Position numbers and translations under genes: made by a program
Shown here: positions 27,212 through 36,594 of the stretch, piece by piece
How positions within the stretch are numbered: position 1 is the stretch's first letter
How the letters are laid out: each line of letters begins with the position of its first letter
Source: Thalassotalea hakodatensis
GTDB lineage: Bacteria; Pseudomonadota; Gammaproteobacteria; Enterobacterales; Alteromonadaceae
Length of the DNA: 64,000 nucleotides
Reading direction: 5' to 3'
Assembly (NCBI RefSeq): GCF_030295995.1
Contig: NZ_AP027365.1
Location: 3,938,066-4,002,065 of the forward strand
The notes under the pieces: model-generated
Databases searched by the model: none
What the model was told of the DNA's origin: nothing
What the model saw: the letters and a program-made list of their open reading frames with translations, nothing else

Positions 27212-27318
27212 GTTTTACGAGGTAATCTTCATCTAAATATATCATAGCGTTTAACCGACTTTTTCCGTAAAATTCTCTTTGTTTCCATTCAATTTATTAA
27301 GCAGCAGTCGCAAAGGTT

Positions 27319-29025
27319 ATGATCTCCAAGCACCCACCGGGGTTAGTCATTCCATTTTCAAACGAGCCCCAATTAGCTTTGTTACCAGAGACATTTACCT
27401 ACCCTTTCTGTTATCAGCCTGATCCTTGGGCAAAACAAGCTGCAATTGAGTTACAACAATGGCTAAGCTTGCATACACCCGATGCACAACAACATGAAGG
27501 AAAAATGTATGGCGTACTTGTTGTAAAAAGCCAACGCGGTGAACTTGGTTATTTATGCGCTTATTCAGGTGCGACTATCGCGTTATCTGATTTAAAAGAA
27601 ACATTTAACAAACACTTCGTACCTAATATTTTTGAAGGGTTTTCACAAGACAGTGATTTTTCAACGCATCAAGCTATTATTAATCAGATTAACGCTGAAA
27701 TAGAGGCCTTAAGTAGCTGTCAAACACTTGTCGACTTGCAAGAAGAAGTTGCAACATTGAAACGCCAAGCTGAAAAAGCGATTAGCTTAAAACAGCAAGC
27801 AATGGTTGAACAAAAAAAACAACGAAAAATAACCCGACATGCCATTTCAGAGCAGCTTTCCACTTGGACAGAGACGCATGACCCTGACACCTTTGCTCAT
27901 GCGAAAGCGTTAAGTATATCGCTATCACGAGAAAGCGTGACACACAAAAAAGCGCTACAAGCACTAAAGACATACTGGCAACAAAAAATAGCCGCTCTCA
28001 GTGAACAAGTCACTGAGAAACTAGACGTGATCTCAGTATTAAAAAAGCGTAGAAAAAAACTATCGAATAAATTGCAAAAACAATTATTTCAACAATATCA
28101 GTTACTCAATATTGACGGAAACAAAAAAGAGGTGCTTGAATTATTTGCAGAACAAGACAAAGGAAAGCCACCCGCAGGAACGGGTGATTGCGCAGCGCCA
28201 AAGCTATTGCAATATGCCTTTAGCCAGCAATTAATACCGATTTGTTTTACCGAATTTTGGTGGGGGAAGTCTCATCCCTCTGAAATACGTAAACACGGTT
28301 ATTATTACCCTGCATGCCAAGGAAAGTGCGGGCCGATATTACCCCATATGCTTCAAGGTTTGGCGGTAGATATTAACCCATTGTTAACCAACCCTGCCGA
28401 ACAATTATCATTAGAGATTGTATATCACGATCAACATATTGTTGTAGTAAACAAGCCTGCGGGGTTATTGTCGGTGCCCGGCAAAAATATACAAGATTCA
28501 GTTGAAACAAGAATAAAAGCAAAATTTCCGCATGCACAAGGAAAATTAATAGTTCATCGGTTAGATATGGCGACATCTGGTTTGTTAGTGCTCGCTTTAA
28601 GTGAACGAGCACATAAATCAATACAACAGCAGTTTATTGAAAAAAGAGTAGAGAAGCGTTACATCGCCTTAGTTGATGGTGTTATTGCAGAAGAGTCGGG
28701 CAATATAAATTTACCACTAATACTTGATATTAATGATCGTCCTCGTCAAAAAGTATGTGTTGAACATGGAAAGTTCGCGAAAACTACATGGCACGTCATT
28801 GAACGCTTTAATGATAAAACCCTTCTTCAGCTATACCCGATAACCGGCCGTACACATCAACTACGTGTACATTGTGCACACCCCGACGGATTAAATACGC
28901 CGATTACCGGCGATGGTCTTTACGGCACACTCGCTGACAGGCTCCACTTACATGCCGAGACGCTTAGTTTCAACCACCCTATCACGAAAGAGCCATTATC
29001 ATTCCACATACAGGTAAATTTTTGA
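27319..29025 (+). CDS. RluA-family pseudouridine synthase with long N-terminal extension
   Basis: A 568-residue protein whose last ~210 residues are an RluA-type pseudouridine synthase: VVVNKPAGLLSVPGKN, catalytic-Asp motif VHRLDMATSGLLVLA, RYIALVDGV, LLQLYPITGRTHQLRVHCAH and GDGLYG. The first ~350 residues are an extension containing a long charged coiled coil (about 125-260, rich in KRQAEKA, KKQRKI, KKRRKKLSNK) and Cys-containing segments near 300-345 (GTGDCAAPKLL, YYYPACQGKCGPILPH). E. coli RluA has 219 residues. Similar long versions exist in Vibrio and other marine gammaproteobacteria; the substrate is probably rRNA or tRNA but cannot be specified. Confidence 0.9.
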   Translation: MISKHPPGLVIPFSNEPQLALLPETFTYPFCYQPDPWAKQAAIELQQWLSLHTPDAQQHEGKMYGVLVVKSQRGELGYLCAYSGATIALSDLKETFNKHFVPNIFEGFSQDSDFSTHQAIINQINAEIEALSSCQTLVDLQEEVATLKRQAEKAISLKQQAMVEQKKQRKITRHAISEQLSTWTETHDPDTFAHAKALSISLSRESVTHKKALQALKTYWQQKIAALSEQVTEKLDVISVLKKRRKKLSNKLQKQLFQQYQLLNIDGNKKEVLELFAEQDKGKPPAGTGDCAAPKLLQYAFSQQLIPICFTEFWWGKSHPSEIRKHGYYYPACQGKCGPILPHMLQGLAVDINPLLTNPAEQLSLEIVYHDQHIVVVNKPAGLLSVPGKNIQDSVETRIKAKFPHAQGKLIVHRLDMATSGLLVLALSERAHKSIQQQFIEKRVEKRYIALVDGVIAEESGNINLPLILDINDRPRQKVCVEHGKFAKTTWHVIERFNDKTLLQLYPITGRTHQLRVHCAHPDGLNTPITGDGLYGTLADRLHLHAETLSFNHPITKEPLSFHIQVNF

Positions 29026-29035
29026 TTTTCTACTA

Positions 29036-29328
29036 CATAAATATTCGGTCATTCAGCGAGAATTAAACGCTTTAGAGGCACGGCGTTGATTGCAGAGAAT
29101 GGTTATTCAGGAGAACATGCTCCTGCGTTCTCTAATAAGCTACATCCTTGTAGCGTCTTTGTTAAAACCAACAACACAGGCTATGAAGCGTTTAAACTCG
29201 CCCTTTGGGAGCCTGTTAGAGGCGCGATAATTGCGCAAAACGTGTTTGATTTAGAACAAACGTTTCGCTTATTCTCCCACCTCTGACATCGCTCTGAACT
29301 GACTTAATCTTTATGCGAATTAGTATAA
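29036..29328 (-). mobile_element. MITE copy 1 (uninterrupted)
   Basis: This ~293-bp non-coding element recurs at 37558-39150 and 42933-44399. Read on the minus strand it begins TTATACTAATTCGCATAAAG and contains the CCCAAAGGG site that is occupied by an IS in the other two copies. Its far end (CATAAATATTCGGTC on plus) keeps only the inner part of the terminal inverted repeat seen as TTTATGCGAATTGGTAT in copy 2. The 66-codon frame inside it has no sign of being a gene. Confidence 0.8.
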
Positions 29329-29509
29329 ATCACTTACGTATGCAGTCCCTTTTAAAAACCATCATGTAGTTAAGACAATTGATTAGCTGCTCTCGATCGC
29401 CCGTTCATCCAGTGAATAGTGATATTTTTAAAAAAATGTATTTTGGGTGTAATAAACTTCAAGGTAAAACCACTAACAAGGCAAAGCATGTATAGGAACT
29501 TATTTTTCA

Positions 29510-30010
29510 ATGGGCAGTGATTTTTATCAATTATCGATACTTCCATATTCAGGGATCATAATCAAAATTTGTCGGGCGTATACCAATAGCCAAGAAGACT
29601 TTGAAGATTATTATCAAGAAGTATGCCTGCAAATTTGGCGTAGTAAAGATAATTTTAATCAGCAATCAAAGTGGTCAACGTGGATATACCGCATTTCTTT
29701 GAATGTTTGTCTAACGCATTTGAAAAAGAGTAAGTCAGGTATAACGGATATATCGTCCGATGCGTTACCCGAAGAAGTGATTGACGACAGTAAAGCCTTT
29801 ATCAATGACGATATAAACCAACTCTACAATGCAATAAAGCACTTGTCAGAAATAGACCGAGCGTTGATTTTGCTTTATTTGGAAGAAAAAACCTATGCGG
29901 AGATTGCCGAAATTACCGGTACAAATACGAATAGTATTGGCGTCAGAATCAACCGAGTAAAAGAAAGATTGCACAGACACTTGAATCAACAAGGAGTAAC
30001 AAATGAATAG
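29510..30010 (+). CDS. ECF-type RNA polymerase sigma factor
   Basis: A 166-residue sigma-70-family factor of the extracytoplasmic-function class. Region 2 spans ~15-75 (AYTNSQEDFEDYYQEVCLQI, WSTWIYRISLNVCLTHLKK). Region 4 spans ~105-160 (LSEIDRALILLYLEEKTYAE, IAEITGTNTNSIGVRINRVK). The usual DxFQ is replaced by DYYQ. It overlaps the following membrane-protein gene by 8 bases, the arrangement of a sigma factor with its regulator. The ribosome binding site (AGGAAC) is rather far from the start. Confidence 0.9.
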   Translation: MGSDFYQLSILPYSGIIIKICRAYTNSQEDFEDYYQEVCLQIWRSKDNFNQQSKWSTWIYRISLNVCLTHLKKSKSGITDISSDALPEEVIDDSKAFINDDINQLYNAIKHLSEIDRALILLYLEEKTYAEIAEITGTNTNSIGVRINRVKERLHRHLNQQGVTNE

Positions 30011-30644
30011 ATCCATTGAAGCCATGTGGAAAGAAGGTTTTATCAATGAGCCTAATCTTGCCGCACCGAAGATTAATGCCTTATATAACCTAAAGTCTCA
30101 AAATATTGTAGATAAATTACAAAGCATGTTCGCACTCAATATTAAAGCGCTAATCATAGGTAGTATCATCATGATGATTATGATGTCACTTATAGGCGCG
30201 CCGTTTTTAGGTTTATATATTTGCTGTTTACTCATACCGCTGGTGATCATTGCCAAAAAAGAGTTAGCCAAAAGCACATCCTTATCGAAAGGCCAATCGA
30301 GTTATGATTATTTACTCAATTTTGATCACTGGCTAAAAAGCTCGATTAACACCTATGCCAAGTATTACCGCTTGTTTTACCCTTTATTTTTTATTGGCAT
30401 GGTGACTCAAGCGCTCGTTAGCAAAGCGGGTGGGAAAATTATCAGTTTAATCATGCAAAAGTTCCCAACAGATTTAGTCCTGTTAGGCATTCCATATTAT
30501 TTAATCATCATATTAACAATGCTACTGCTGCTTGTTATAAAGTATTCTGATGCATTGTACCGTTTAGATCTCAATATAGTTTACGGACGTCAATTCAAGA
30601 AATTAGACGAATTGATTGCTGATATGAAAACACTGAAAAGCTAA
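30003..30644 (+). CDS. Membrane protein coupled to the ECF sigma factor (candidate anti-sigma)
   Basis: A 213-residue protein with a ~45-residue cytoplasmic N-terminus (MNRSIEAMWKEGFINEPNLA) and about four transmembrane helices (~46-62, 66-80, 120-140, 155-178), then a short cytoplasmic tail. I do not recognise a named family. It lacks the HxxxCxxC motif of zinc anti-sigma factors. The 8-base overlap with the sigma gene and the soluble N-terminus suggest that it holds the sigma factor at the membrane; this is inference from context only. Confidence 0.75.
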   Translation: MNRSIEAMWKEGFINEPNLAAPKINALYNLKSQNIVDKLQSMFALNIKALIIGSIIMMIMMSLIGAPFLGLYICCLLIPLVIIAKKELAKSTSLSKGQSSYDYLLNFDHWLKSSINTYAKYYRLFYPLFFIGMVTQALVSKAGGKIISLIMQKFPTDLVLLGIPYYLIIILTMLLLLVIKYSDALYRLDLNIVYGRQFKKLDELIADMKTLKS

Positions 30645-30657
30645 TTTTGTTGTCACC

Positions 30658-30684
30658 AGAAGGTAGATTATTGATCTGCCTTCT
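30658..30684. terminator. Hairpin between convergent genes
   Basis: A 10-bp stem AGAAGGTAGA / TCTGCCTTCT (one G-U pair) with a 7-base loop lies between the stops of the membrane-protein gene and the convergent regulator gene. T-tracts are poor, so termination is likely but not certain. Confidence 0.5.
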
Positions 30685-30713
30685 ACGATTTCACCATTGT
30701 TCAAATCAACTCA

Positions 30714-32618
30714 CTATCTTTGTGTTTTTAATCGCTTTATCGATTTATCATCAAGCGCCAATGTTTTCAAGAGTGCGGAATACCTCGCATCGTTCTTAAG
30801 TGGAACTAGTCTAGGATCATTACGGGTAAATATAAGACAATTAGATTGATAATTAATTGCTTTGTCAAACAGAGGAAAAGCGTTATTGGCATCACCCAAT
30901 AAAACATATACCACCGCGGTTTCATAAGGACACATATATTGTTGACTTTGCTCTGCTTCATTTATTAACGCTAAGGCCTTTGAACGATTTCCTGCTGCTG
31001 CATATGATTGCGCTAGAATAATCAATGGAAATACACCTCGTTGACTTAATTTCACTCCTTGTTCAGCCAATTGAATACTTCTGTCATGGTTACCTTTTAC
31101 ATATTCTGCAACAGACAAGTTTAAGATCGGGTAGGGTAACGTATTATGCAGTTTTACTTTATCTTTTCCCCATACTATAGCCGCATCCACTTCATTAACC
31201 ATCAACAATGCCCATAACCCCCAATCAGCAATTTCTAAGTTCAGAGGGTCTAAATTCTCCGCGCGAAGTAACGCTTTTTTAACCTGTTTCGCGTCGCCTA
31301 TCGCTGCGTAATATAGTGCAAAGCCTAGCTCTGTGAGCGCCAGATTCGGATCCTTCCTATGCGCCTTAGTTAACATTTTCCATGCATCTTCCCACTGCCA
31401 AGTATGTACATATGCAACGCCAAGTAATGACATGATTTTCGCCGACTCTGGGTTGATCTCTAAGACATCAATGGCAGAAGAAATCACTTTAGGTAATACT
31501 TTTTTCGGTTGTTCGTATAATACCATTAATATCCGATACGCATTTGCTTTGGCGATATAAGCCGCTTCAAAATTAGCATCGTTGGCAATAGCTTGAGAAA
31601 AAAACGCGATTGAAGATAAAACAGAATCATGTGTCATTAACGAAAGTTGATGCTGTCCTTGCACATATAAATCATAGGCTTGAACATTAGTGGTAGGTAT
31701 TTCTCTAAGTACTTGTTTTTCTTCCTCAAGTATTATTACTTTAAGTGACTCTGATACTGATGAAGCTATTTCACTTTGGAAATTAAAACGATTAGGACTG
31801 TGTATTTGAATATCAAAATCTCCATCCCACAATAATTGATCATTTTGTAGATTCTCTAATTCAACGGTAACACGGATATTGCCATTGCTACCTTCACTTA
31901 CCACACCATCTAGCACATAATTTACCGCAGGTAGTTTTTCTTTAATATGTGAACGTACTTTATTGTTTTTAAAAATAAATGATGAAGGGGGTGGAACTAT
32001 TTTAATACCCGATACTTTTCTTAACCCTTGAATAAGCTCTCTGGTGATTTGATCCGCAAATGGTGCTAAATTCGCATTATGTAAACTCGACACAGAAAAT
32101 GGTACAACGAGTAAATAAGGTGGTAATTCCTTAGGTGTTTTTGTTGTATTATAAAACCAAAGAGCACTGATAATCGCAGTCAATAATAGTATTAACTTGC
32201 TCAAACTTAAGGGAAGTTTGTGTGCGTAATTCACGCTAGGAATATCACTCACGTCTATTGACGATTCATGAGTTAACACATTGTTAGTGATTTGAGACTC
32301 AGTGTTAGCACGCTCCTCAACGTCAGCAATAAACTGGTAACCTCTTGAGCGAACGGTTTTAATAATTTGTTGTAAATTCCCATTATCTCCCAGCACTTTT
32401 CTTGCTGATTTTATGTGGTTACTTAACGTAGTATCTGAAACTTCTCTGCCATGCCAGACCTTTTGGAAAAGCTCCTCTCTTGTGACTAACCTTTGCCGAT
32501 GCTCAATTAAATACACAATTAAGTCGAATACTTTCGGTTCAATTTTCACCGAACAATCATCACAACGTATTTCAAATTGTACGACATCAACGTCGATATT
32601 GTTCACCCGATAAATCAC
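30714..32618 (-). CDS. CadC-like membrane-bound winged-helix regulator with TPR domain
   Basis: A 634-residue protein with an OmpR/PhoB-type winged helix at ~10-105 (IEPKVFDLIVYLIEHRQRLV, RSRGYQFIADVEER), one transmembrane helix at ~140-157 (LILLLTAIISALWFY) and a periplasmic part. The latter has a TolB-N-like segment (~165-270, LVVPFSVSS, IKIVPPPSSF) followed by TPR repeats (~310-620). This is the layout of CadC/ToxR-like transmembrane activators, which sense outside conditions and bind DNA directly. Signal and targets are unknown. The divergent hydroxylase gene 150 bases away is a candidate target. Confidence 0.88.
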   Translation of the reverse strand: MIYRVNNIDVDVVQFEIRCDDCSVKIEPKVFDLIVYLIEHRQRLVTREELFQKVWHGREVSDTTLSNHIKSARKVLGDNGNLQQIIKTVRSRGYQFIADVEERANTESQITNNVLTHESSIDVSDIPSVNYAHKLPLSLSKLILLLTAIISALWFYNTTKTPKELPPYLLVVPFSVSSLHNANLAPFADQITRELIQGLRKVSGIKIVPPPSSFIFKNNKVRSHIKEKLPAVNYVLDGVVSEGSNGNIRVTVELENLQNDQLLWDGDFDIQIHSPNRFNFQSEIASSVSESLKVIILEEEKQVLREIPTTNVQAYDLYVQGQHQLSLMTHDSVLSSIAFFSQAIANDANFEAAYIAKANAYRILMVLYEQPKKVLPKVISSAIDVLEINPESAKIMSLLGVAYVHTWQWEDAWKMLTKAHRKDPNLALTELGFALYYAAIGDAKQVKKALLRAENLDPLNLEIADWGLWALLMVNEVDAAIVWGKDKVKLHNTLPYPILNLSVAEYVKGNHDRSIQLAEQGVKLSQRGVFPLIILAQSYAAAGNRSKALALINEAEQSQQYMCPYETAVVYVLLGDANNAFPLFDKAINYQSNCLIFTRNDPRLVPLKNDARYSALLKTLALDDKSIKRLKTQR

Positions 32619-32765
32619 TATTTGCTCTCCGTTGCTTGGTTGATGCTTTTGGGTTTGTATTGGAGAAATATTACCTTTTGATTACCTAATCGTTAGCTAA
32701 CCATCATGTTTTATTTTCTTGGTTGTCAATAATAAACGCCAGCTTAATCAAAAAGGAAATATATT

Positions 32766-33524
32766 ATGCCTACGCCTATAGAGATACTCATTGACCCGCT
32801 TTCTCTTATGTTACTCTCAATTTACGCAACATTGATTGTTGTCGAAACAATACACCCAGGACAACCACAAAAAAAAGTAAAAGGCTGGATCCCAAAAGCC
32901 ATGTTTGTTTTTATCATTTATTTTTATTTATCAACCTATTTACCTTTAATTTGGGATAAGTATTTGTTGCCATATCAACTGATGAATCTTCAAGAGCTTA
33001 ATCCGTATATTAGTACCTTAATGGCCCTTTTAGTATTTGAATTGATGATTTATCTTTGGCATAGAGCAATGCATAGTAATAATTGGTTATGGAGAACATT
33101 CCATCAAATGCATCATAGTGCGGAACGTTTAGATACATTTGGCGCCTTTTATTTTAGCCCGTTAGATATGATTGGCTTTACATTTATTGGGAGTTTAACG
33201 TTAAGTATTTTTGTTGGTTTATCGCCTCAAGCAATTTCATGGTTTTTATACATCACTATGTTTTTAGCGATCTTCCAACACACAAACATTAAAACGCCAC
33301 AATGGCTTGGCTATATAATTCAAAGACCGGAGAGTCATTCCGTTCATCATCAAAAAGGTATTCATAGATACAATTATTCAGACTTGCCTATTTTTGATAT
33401 TTTATTCGGAACGTTTAACAACCCGAAAGAATTTTCACCCGAAATAGGGTTTTACAACGGTTGCTCAAGCAGAGTCAAAGACGCGTTGCTGTTTAAAGAT
33501 ATTAGCAAAGTTACCAATAGATGA
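32766..33524 (+). CDS. Sterol desaturase / fatty acid hydroxylase family protein
   Basis: A 252-residue membrane protein with the di-iron histidine pattern: LWHRAMH (~100), TFHQMHHS (~114), QHTNIK (~176) and SHSVHHQKG (~194). Around four membrane helices are visible (~15-30, 38-60, 82-97, 135-170). It is a distant relative of the longer hydroxylase at 11136-12149 but not a copy. AAGGAAAT precedes the start. Divergent from the CadC-like regulator; substrate unknown. Confidence 0.87.
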   Translation: MPTPIEILIDPLSLMLLSIYATLIVVETIHPGQPQKKVKGWIPKAMFVFIIYFYLSTYLPLIWDKYLLPYQLMNLQELNPYISTLMALLVFELMIYLWHRAMHSNNWLWRTFHQMHHSAERLDTFGAFYFSPLDMIGFTFIGSLTLSIFVGLSPQAISWFLYITMFLAIFQHTNIKTPQWLGYIIQRPESHSVHHQKGIHRYNYSDLPIFDILFGTFNNPKEFSPEIGFYNGCSSRVKDALLFKDISKVTNR

Positions 33525-33535
33525 AACAGCACTTT

Positions 33536-33937
33536 CTAACGTGATTCTATATGTACCAAGATAGATGCTTGATCTTTCTTGGTCATTTTACTCACCACCA
33601 AATTAAACGAATTATCGATCATGCGCTCAATTTCACCTTCAGGAACTGATCCATCTAAAATAACGGTGTTCCATTGAGCTTTATGCATATGGTAGCCAGG
33701 GATCACACTAGGAAATATATCCCGTAACATTATCGCCTCTTCAGGATCACATTTTAAATTAACACAATAATGCCCTTTCATTTTTCCGTGAGTATCTTTT
33801 TCATTTCCAGTGCCTAACGATAAAAGCGCAAACATTTTGTTTTTCACTTTGAATACTTTTACATCAGCACCGAAGGGATAACCTATGGATACGTGTGGTT
33901 TACTCAATAAGTATTGTTCAACTATTTTACTGTCCAT
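33536..33937 (-). CDS. MmcQ/YjbR family protein
   Basis: A 133-residue protein of the MmcQ/YjbR family, small cytoplasmic proteins with a CyaY-like fold thought to bind DNA. Family features: LLSKPHVSIGYPFGADVKVF at the N-terminus, FALLSLG, VNLKCDPEEAIMLRDIFPS, PGYHMHKAQWNTVILDGSVP and the C-terminal helix SFNLVVSKM. It is full length. It converges on the hydroxylase gene with only 11 bases between stops. Function of the family is poorly defined. Confidence 0.88.
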   Translation of the reverse strand: MDSKIVEQYLLSKPHVSIGYPFGADVKVFKVKNKMFALLSLGTGNEKDTHGKMKGHYCVNLKCDPEEAIMLRDIFPSVIPGYHMHKAQWNTVILDGSVPEGEIERMIDNSFNLVVSKMTKKDQASILVHIESR

Positions 33938-34202
33938 ATAAATTTCACTGATTTGCTAATTTCTACATCATATTAAAAAGCAACATTAAGCCTATAGCAA
34001 CATTTGTACATTCTAAAAAAGCAACACTAGCTATTAACAATATGACACTACCAGTATGAACGTATGATTCAGAGCGCGTACTTTCTGTTACACCTAGTTA
34101 AACTTCTCAGAAAATATTGCGAGGATAATTGATGACAAATGAATTCATGGTGGCACAATACAATGAATGAACTATTTTTGAGCATTCACCATAGGATTTT
34201 GA

Positions 34203-35456
34203 ATGAAAGCTTTGTTAAGCATACTACTTGTTGGCCTTAGTAGTTTTGTATGCGCCACTGAGCAAGCCGAAGCCATTTTTAAACAACTCGCCCCCTCTTT
34301 ATATCAAATTAGGATTATTGACAAAGCTAGCGGTGAAAAATCTTCCATTGGCTCAGGGTTCCAAATTAGTGCTGATGGTTTAATTGCCACCAACTACCAT
34401 GTAATTTCAAGTTATGCTCGTCACCCTAAAAAATATCGGATTGAATATCTAGATAATAAAGGAAATAGAGCCGAGTTAACGTTACAGAATATTGATGTAA
34501 TAAACGACCTTGCTATTGTAAAACGTGACGTTGAACAACCAATGGCTTTTTTCGATATTTCTGATGCGCCACCAAAGAAAGGTGAAGAAATTTTTTCTTT
34601 AGGAAACCCGCATGATCTTGGCATGATAGTAGTGCCGGGCACATATAACGGCTTAAAGAAAGAATCTTTTAGTGATCGTATTCATTTTACTGGCTCGGTT
34701 AACTCTGGCATGAGCGGTGGTCCTGTGGTCAATAAAGCAACGAAAGTTGTAGGAATAAATGTCGCCACATCTGGCAATCAAATTGGCTTTTTAGTACCAC
34801 ATGACAAACTACAAATATTACTTGATAAGCATAATCAACAGGCTCCTGATGCTATTGCACAACAAATGCAAGAACAGCTTAATAACTATCAAGAACAGTT
34901 AATTACCACGTTATTAAACAGCCCTTGGCAATTAAAAAACCTTGGTGAAGGGCTTGTACCCACCATTGACGTACCTTTTATTCGTTGCTGGGGCGAATCT
35001 AACGCTGACAAAAAGGATGCACTAATGTCAATGGCGGTGGCCAATTGTTCATTAGAAGAGAACGTATTTATTGCGAATAATTTTTATACTGGCTCAGTCG
35101 AAATGGAATTTCGCTATCTACACGCTAGAAAACTAAGTGATATAAAGTTTTATCAACTCTTTCAACGTCAAATAGCTCGTGTGATGCCAGGAAATACAGC
35201 AGGTAAAGAAGATATTACAGAATTTGAATGTCAGCACGATATCGTGATGCCAACTAACCAACAAATCAATAACAAGGCCATTTTCTGTACTCGCGCCTAT
35301 AAAAAGTTTACCAACTTATATGATGTACTTTACCTCGCGATTTCTGTCGACCATCATCAGCAAGCCCTTATTAGCCACTTTACGTTGGCGGGTGTTTCTC
35401 AATCAAGCGCCCAAGGATTTACTAAGCAGTTTATGGAGTCGGTAACATGGAAATAA
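34203..35456 (+). CDS. Trypsin-like serine protease, exported
   Basis: A 417-residue protein with a signal peptide (~1-18, LLVGLSSFVCA) and an HtrA-like trypsin domain at ~25-215. The catalytic triad is visible: His in IATNYHVIS, Asp in VINDLAIVK, Ser in NSGMSGGPVV. No PDZ domain follows. Instead a ~200-residue region of unknown fold has several cysteines (FIRCWGES, AVANCSLEE, EFECQHDIV, AIFCTRAY). AGGATTTTG precedes the start. The gene overlaps the following FHA-protein gene by 10 bases, so the two proteins probably act together. Confidence 0.9.
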   Translation: MKALLSILLVGLSSFVCATEQAEAIFKQLAPSLYQIRIIDKASGEKSSIGSGFQISADGLIATNYHVISSYARHPKKYRIEYLDNKGNRAELTLQNIDVINDLAIVKRDVEQPMAFFDISDAPPKKGEEIFSLGNPHDLGMIVVPGTYNGLKKESFSDRIHFTGSVNSGMSGGPVVNKATKVVGINVATSGNQIGFLVPHDKLQILLDKHNQQAPDAIAQQMQEQLNNYQEQLITTLLNSPWQLKNLGEGLVPTIDVPFIRCWGESNADKKDALMSMAVANCSLEENVFIANNFYTGSVEMEFRYLHARKLSDIKFYQLFQRQIARVMPGNTAGKEDITEFECQHDIVMPTNQQINNKAIFCTRAYKKFTNLYDVLYLAISVDHHQQALISHFTLAGVSQSSAQGFTKQFMESVTWK

Positions 35457-36412
35457 TTATTGAAGAAATCAGCCGAGGACATAAAGTGATAAGCCGACAG
35501 AAGTTCGGCCAGAACAAAGTCGACATTGGCCGAGGTTATCATAACGATGTAATGCTATCTGATCCTCACGTTTGCGCCGAACACATAACGATTTCTTTTG
35601 ATGGTGAACATTGGCGGATACAAGATCTAGACAGCATTAATGGTAGTTTTCTTGGTGAAGGTAAAAAAACGGCCGACGGCCACATTGTTCATTCAGGCGA
35701 TATTATTCGCGTAGGAAAAAGCCAAATTCGTATCTTGTTTCCTTTTCATCCGGTAGAAGAAAGCATCACCCTTAGCCCTTTTGAAAATTTAATTAACCTA
35801 ACCAAGTCTCCCGCGATATTAATCACCAACATAGTTGTTTTTGCCTTAATAACCGGCTGGTTATTTTTCCTTAATAACCCAACAGAAGTAAAATTCACTC
35901 AACTGTTAGTATCAGCTGCCGGCTTAACCTTAATGTTTGCTGTTTGGCCTATTGGTGTTGCTATCGTGTCATTGTTAACCAAACATGATGCTCGCATTTG
36001 GACCCAGCTTGGTATTTGTTTTGTTTTTTATAATATCTCTTGGGTCACAGACTTCCTAGAAACATTTATTAATTTTAATACGGCTAGTGGTTCGTTTTTA
36101 GTGCTGTTAGCTTCTTTTACACCTATAGCAATCGCTTTTTGTTTATTTTGGTTGAATATCTATGTTGGTTTTCATGTCAGTAATAAACGCCGCATGGCAA
36201 TTGCCAGTGGCTTAACAATTCTATTAGTAGGAGGCAGCTTTTTAATACAAGTGAGTAAAAAGCCTGACTTTAGTATTAAGCCTGAATTCAATTCAACACT
36301 GCTGACCCCGAGTTTCTTATTTACCAGTAGCAGTAATGTTGACCAGTTTATCAATAACACTAACGAGCTTTTCATCAAAGTAGATGAAAAAGCCAAGCAG
36401 AAAGACTCGTAA
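35447..36412 (+). CDS. FHA-domain membrane protein
   Basis: A 321-residue protein with an N-terminal FHA domain (~10-100: VDIGRGYHNDVMLSDPHVCA, EHITI, DLDSINGSFLGEGKK), a module that usually binds phosphothreonine. About four to five transmembrane helices follow (~125-143, 152-180, 185-200, 212-240, 250-265), and then a polar tail. The gene starts inside the protease gene, indicating translational coupling. FHA on the cytoplasmic side and protease on the outside would give a transmembrane signalling pair. No kinase or phosphatase is adjacent. Confidence 0.85.
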   Translation: MEIIIEEISRGHKVISRQKFGQNKVDIGRGYHNDVMLSDPHVCAEHITISFDGEHWRIQDLDSINGSFLGEGKKTADGHIVHSGDIIRVGKSQIRILFPFHPVEESITLSPFENLINLTKSPAILITNIVVFALITGWLFFLNNPTEVKFTQLLVSAAGLTLMFAVWPIGVAIVSLLTKHDARIWTQLGICFVFYNISWVTDFLETFINFNTASGSFLVLLASFTPIAIAFCLFWLNIYVGFHVSNKRRMAIASGLTILLVGGSFLIQVSKKPDFSIKPEFNSTLLTPSFLFTSSSNVDQFINNTNELFIKVDEKAKQKDS

Positions 36413-36517
36413 AAAAGTGTCGAGAATTTTTACAATCGATGTTTTTAAACAAATCGGCCATTTAAAAAAAAAGAATTTACATAAATAAAATCAGTAAGTT
36501 AAAAATATTTTTTAAAG

Positions 36518-36535
36518 TTGGCACAAGATTGGCAT
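36518..36535 (+). promoter_or_regulatory. Sigma-54 type promoter of the PEP-CTERM gene
   Basis: The sequence TTGGCACAAGATTGGCAT has GG and GC at the correct -24/-12 spacing and a perfect TTGGCAC upstream block. It lies about 60 bases before the chosen start codon at 36595. PEP-CTERM genes are known to be linked to RpoN and the PrsK/PrsR system, which supports the reading. It also rules out the longer frame starting at 36529. Confidence 0.7.
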
Positions 36536-36594
36536 TATACAGGTCAGTCAAATCAATGATTACAAAATTTAAGATTTATAACAGGAGATACACT

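Noticed and set aside
29086-29286. 66-codon open frame
   Set aside because: It lies entirely inside the MITE, is not supported by a ribosome site, and the other MITE copies break it.
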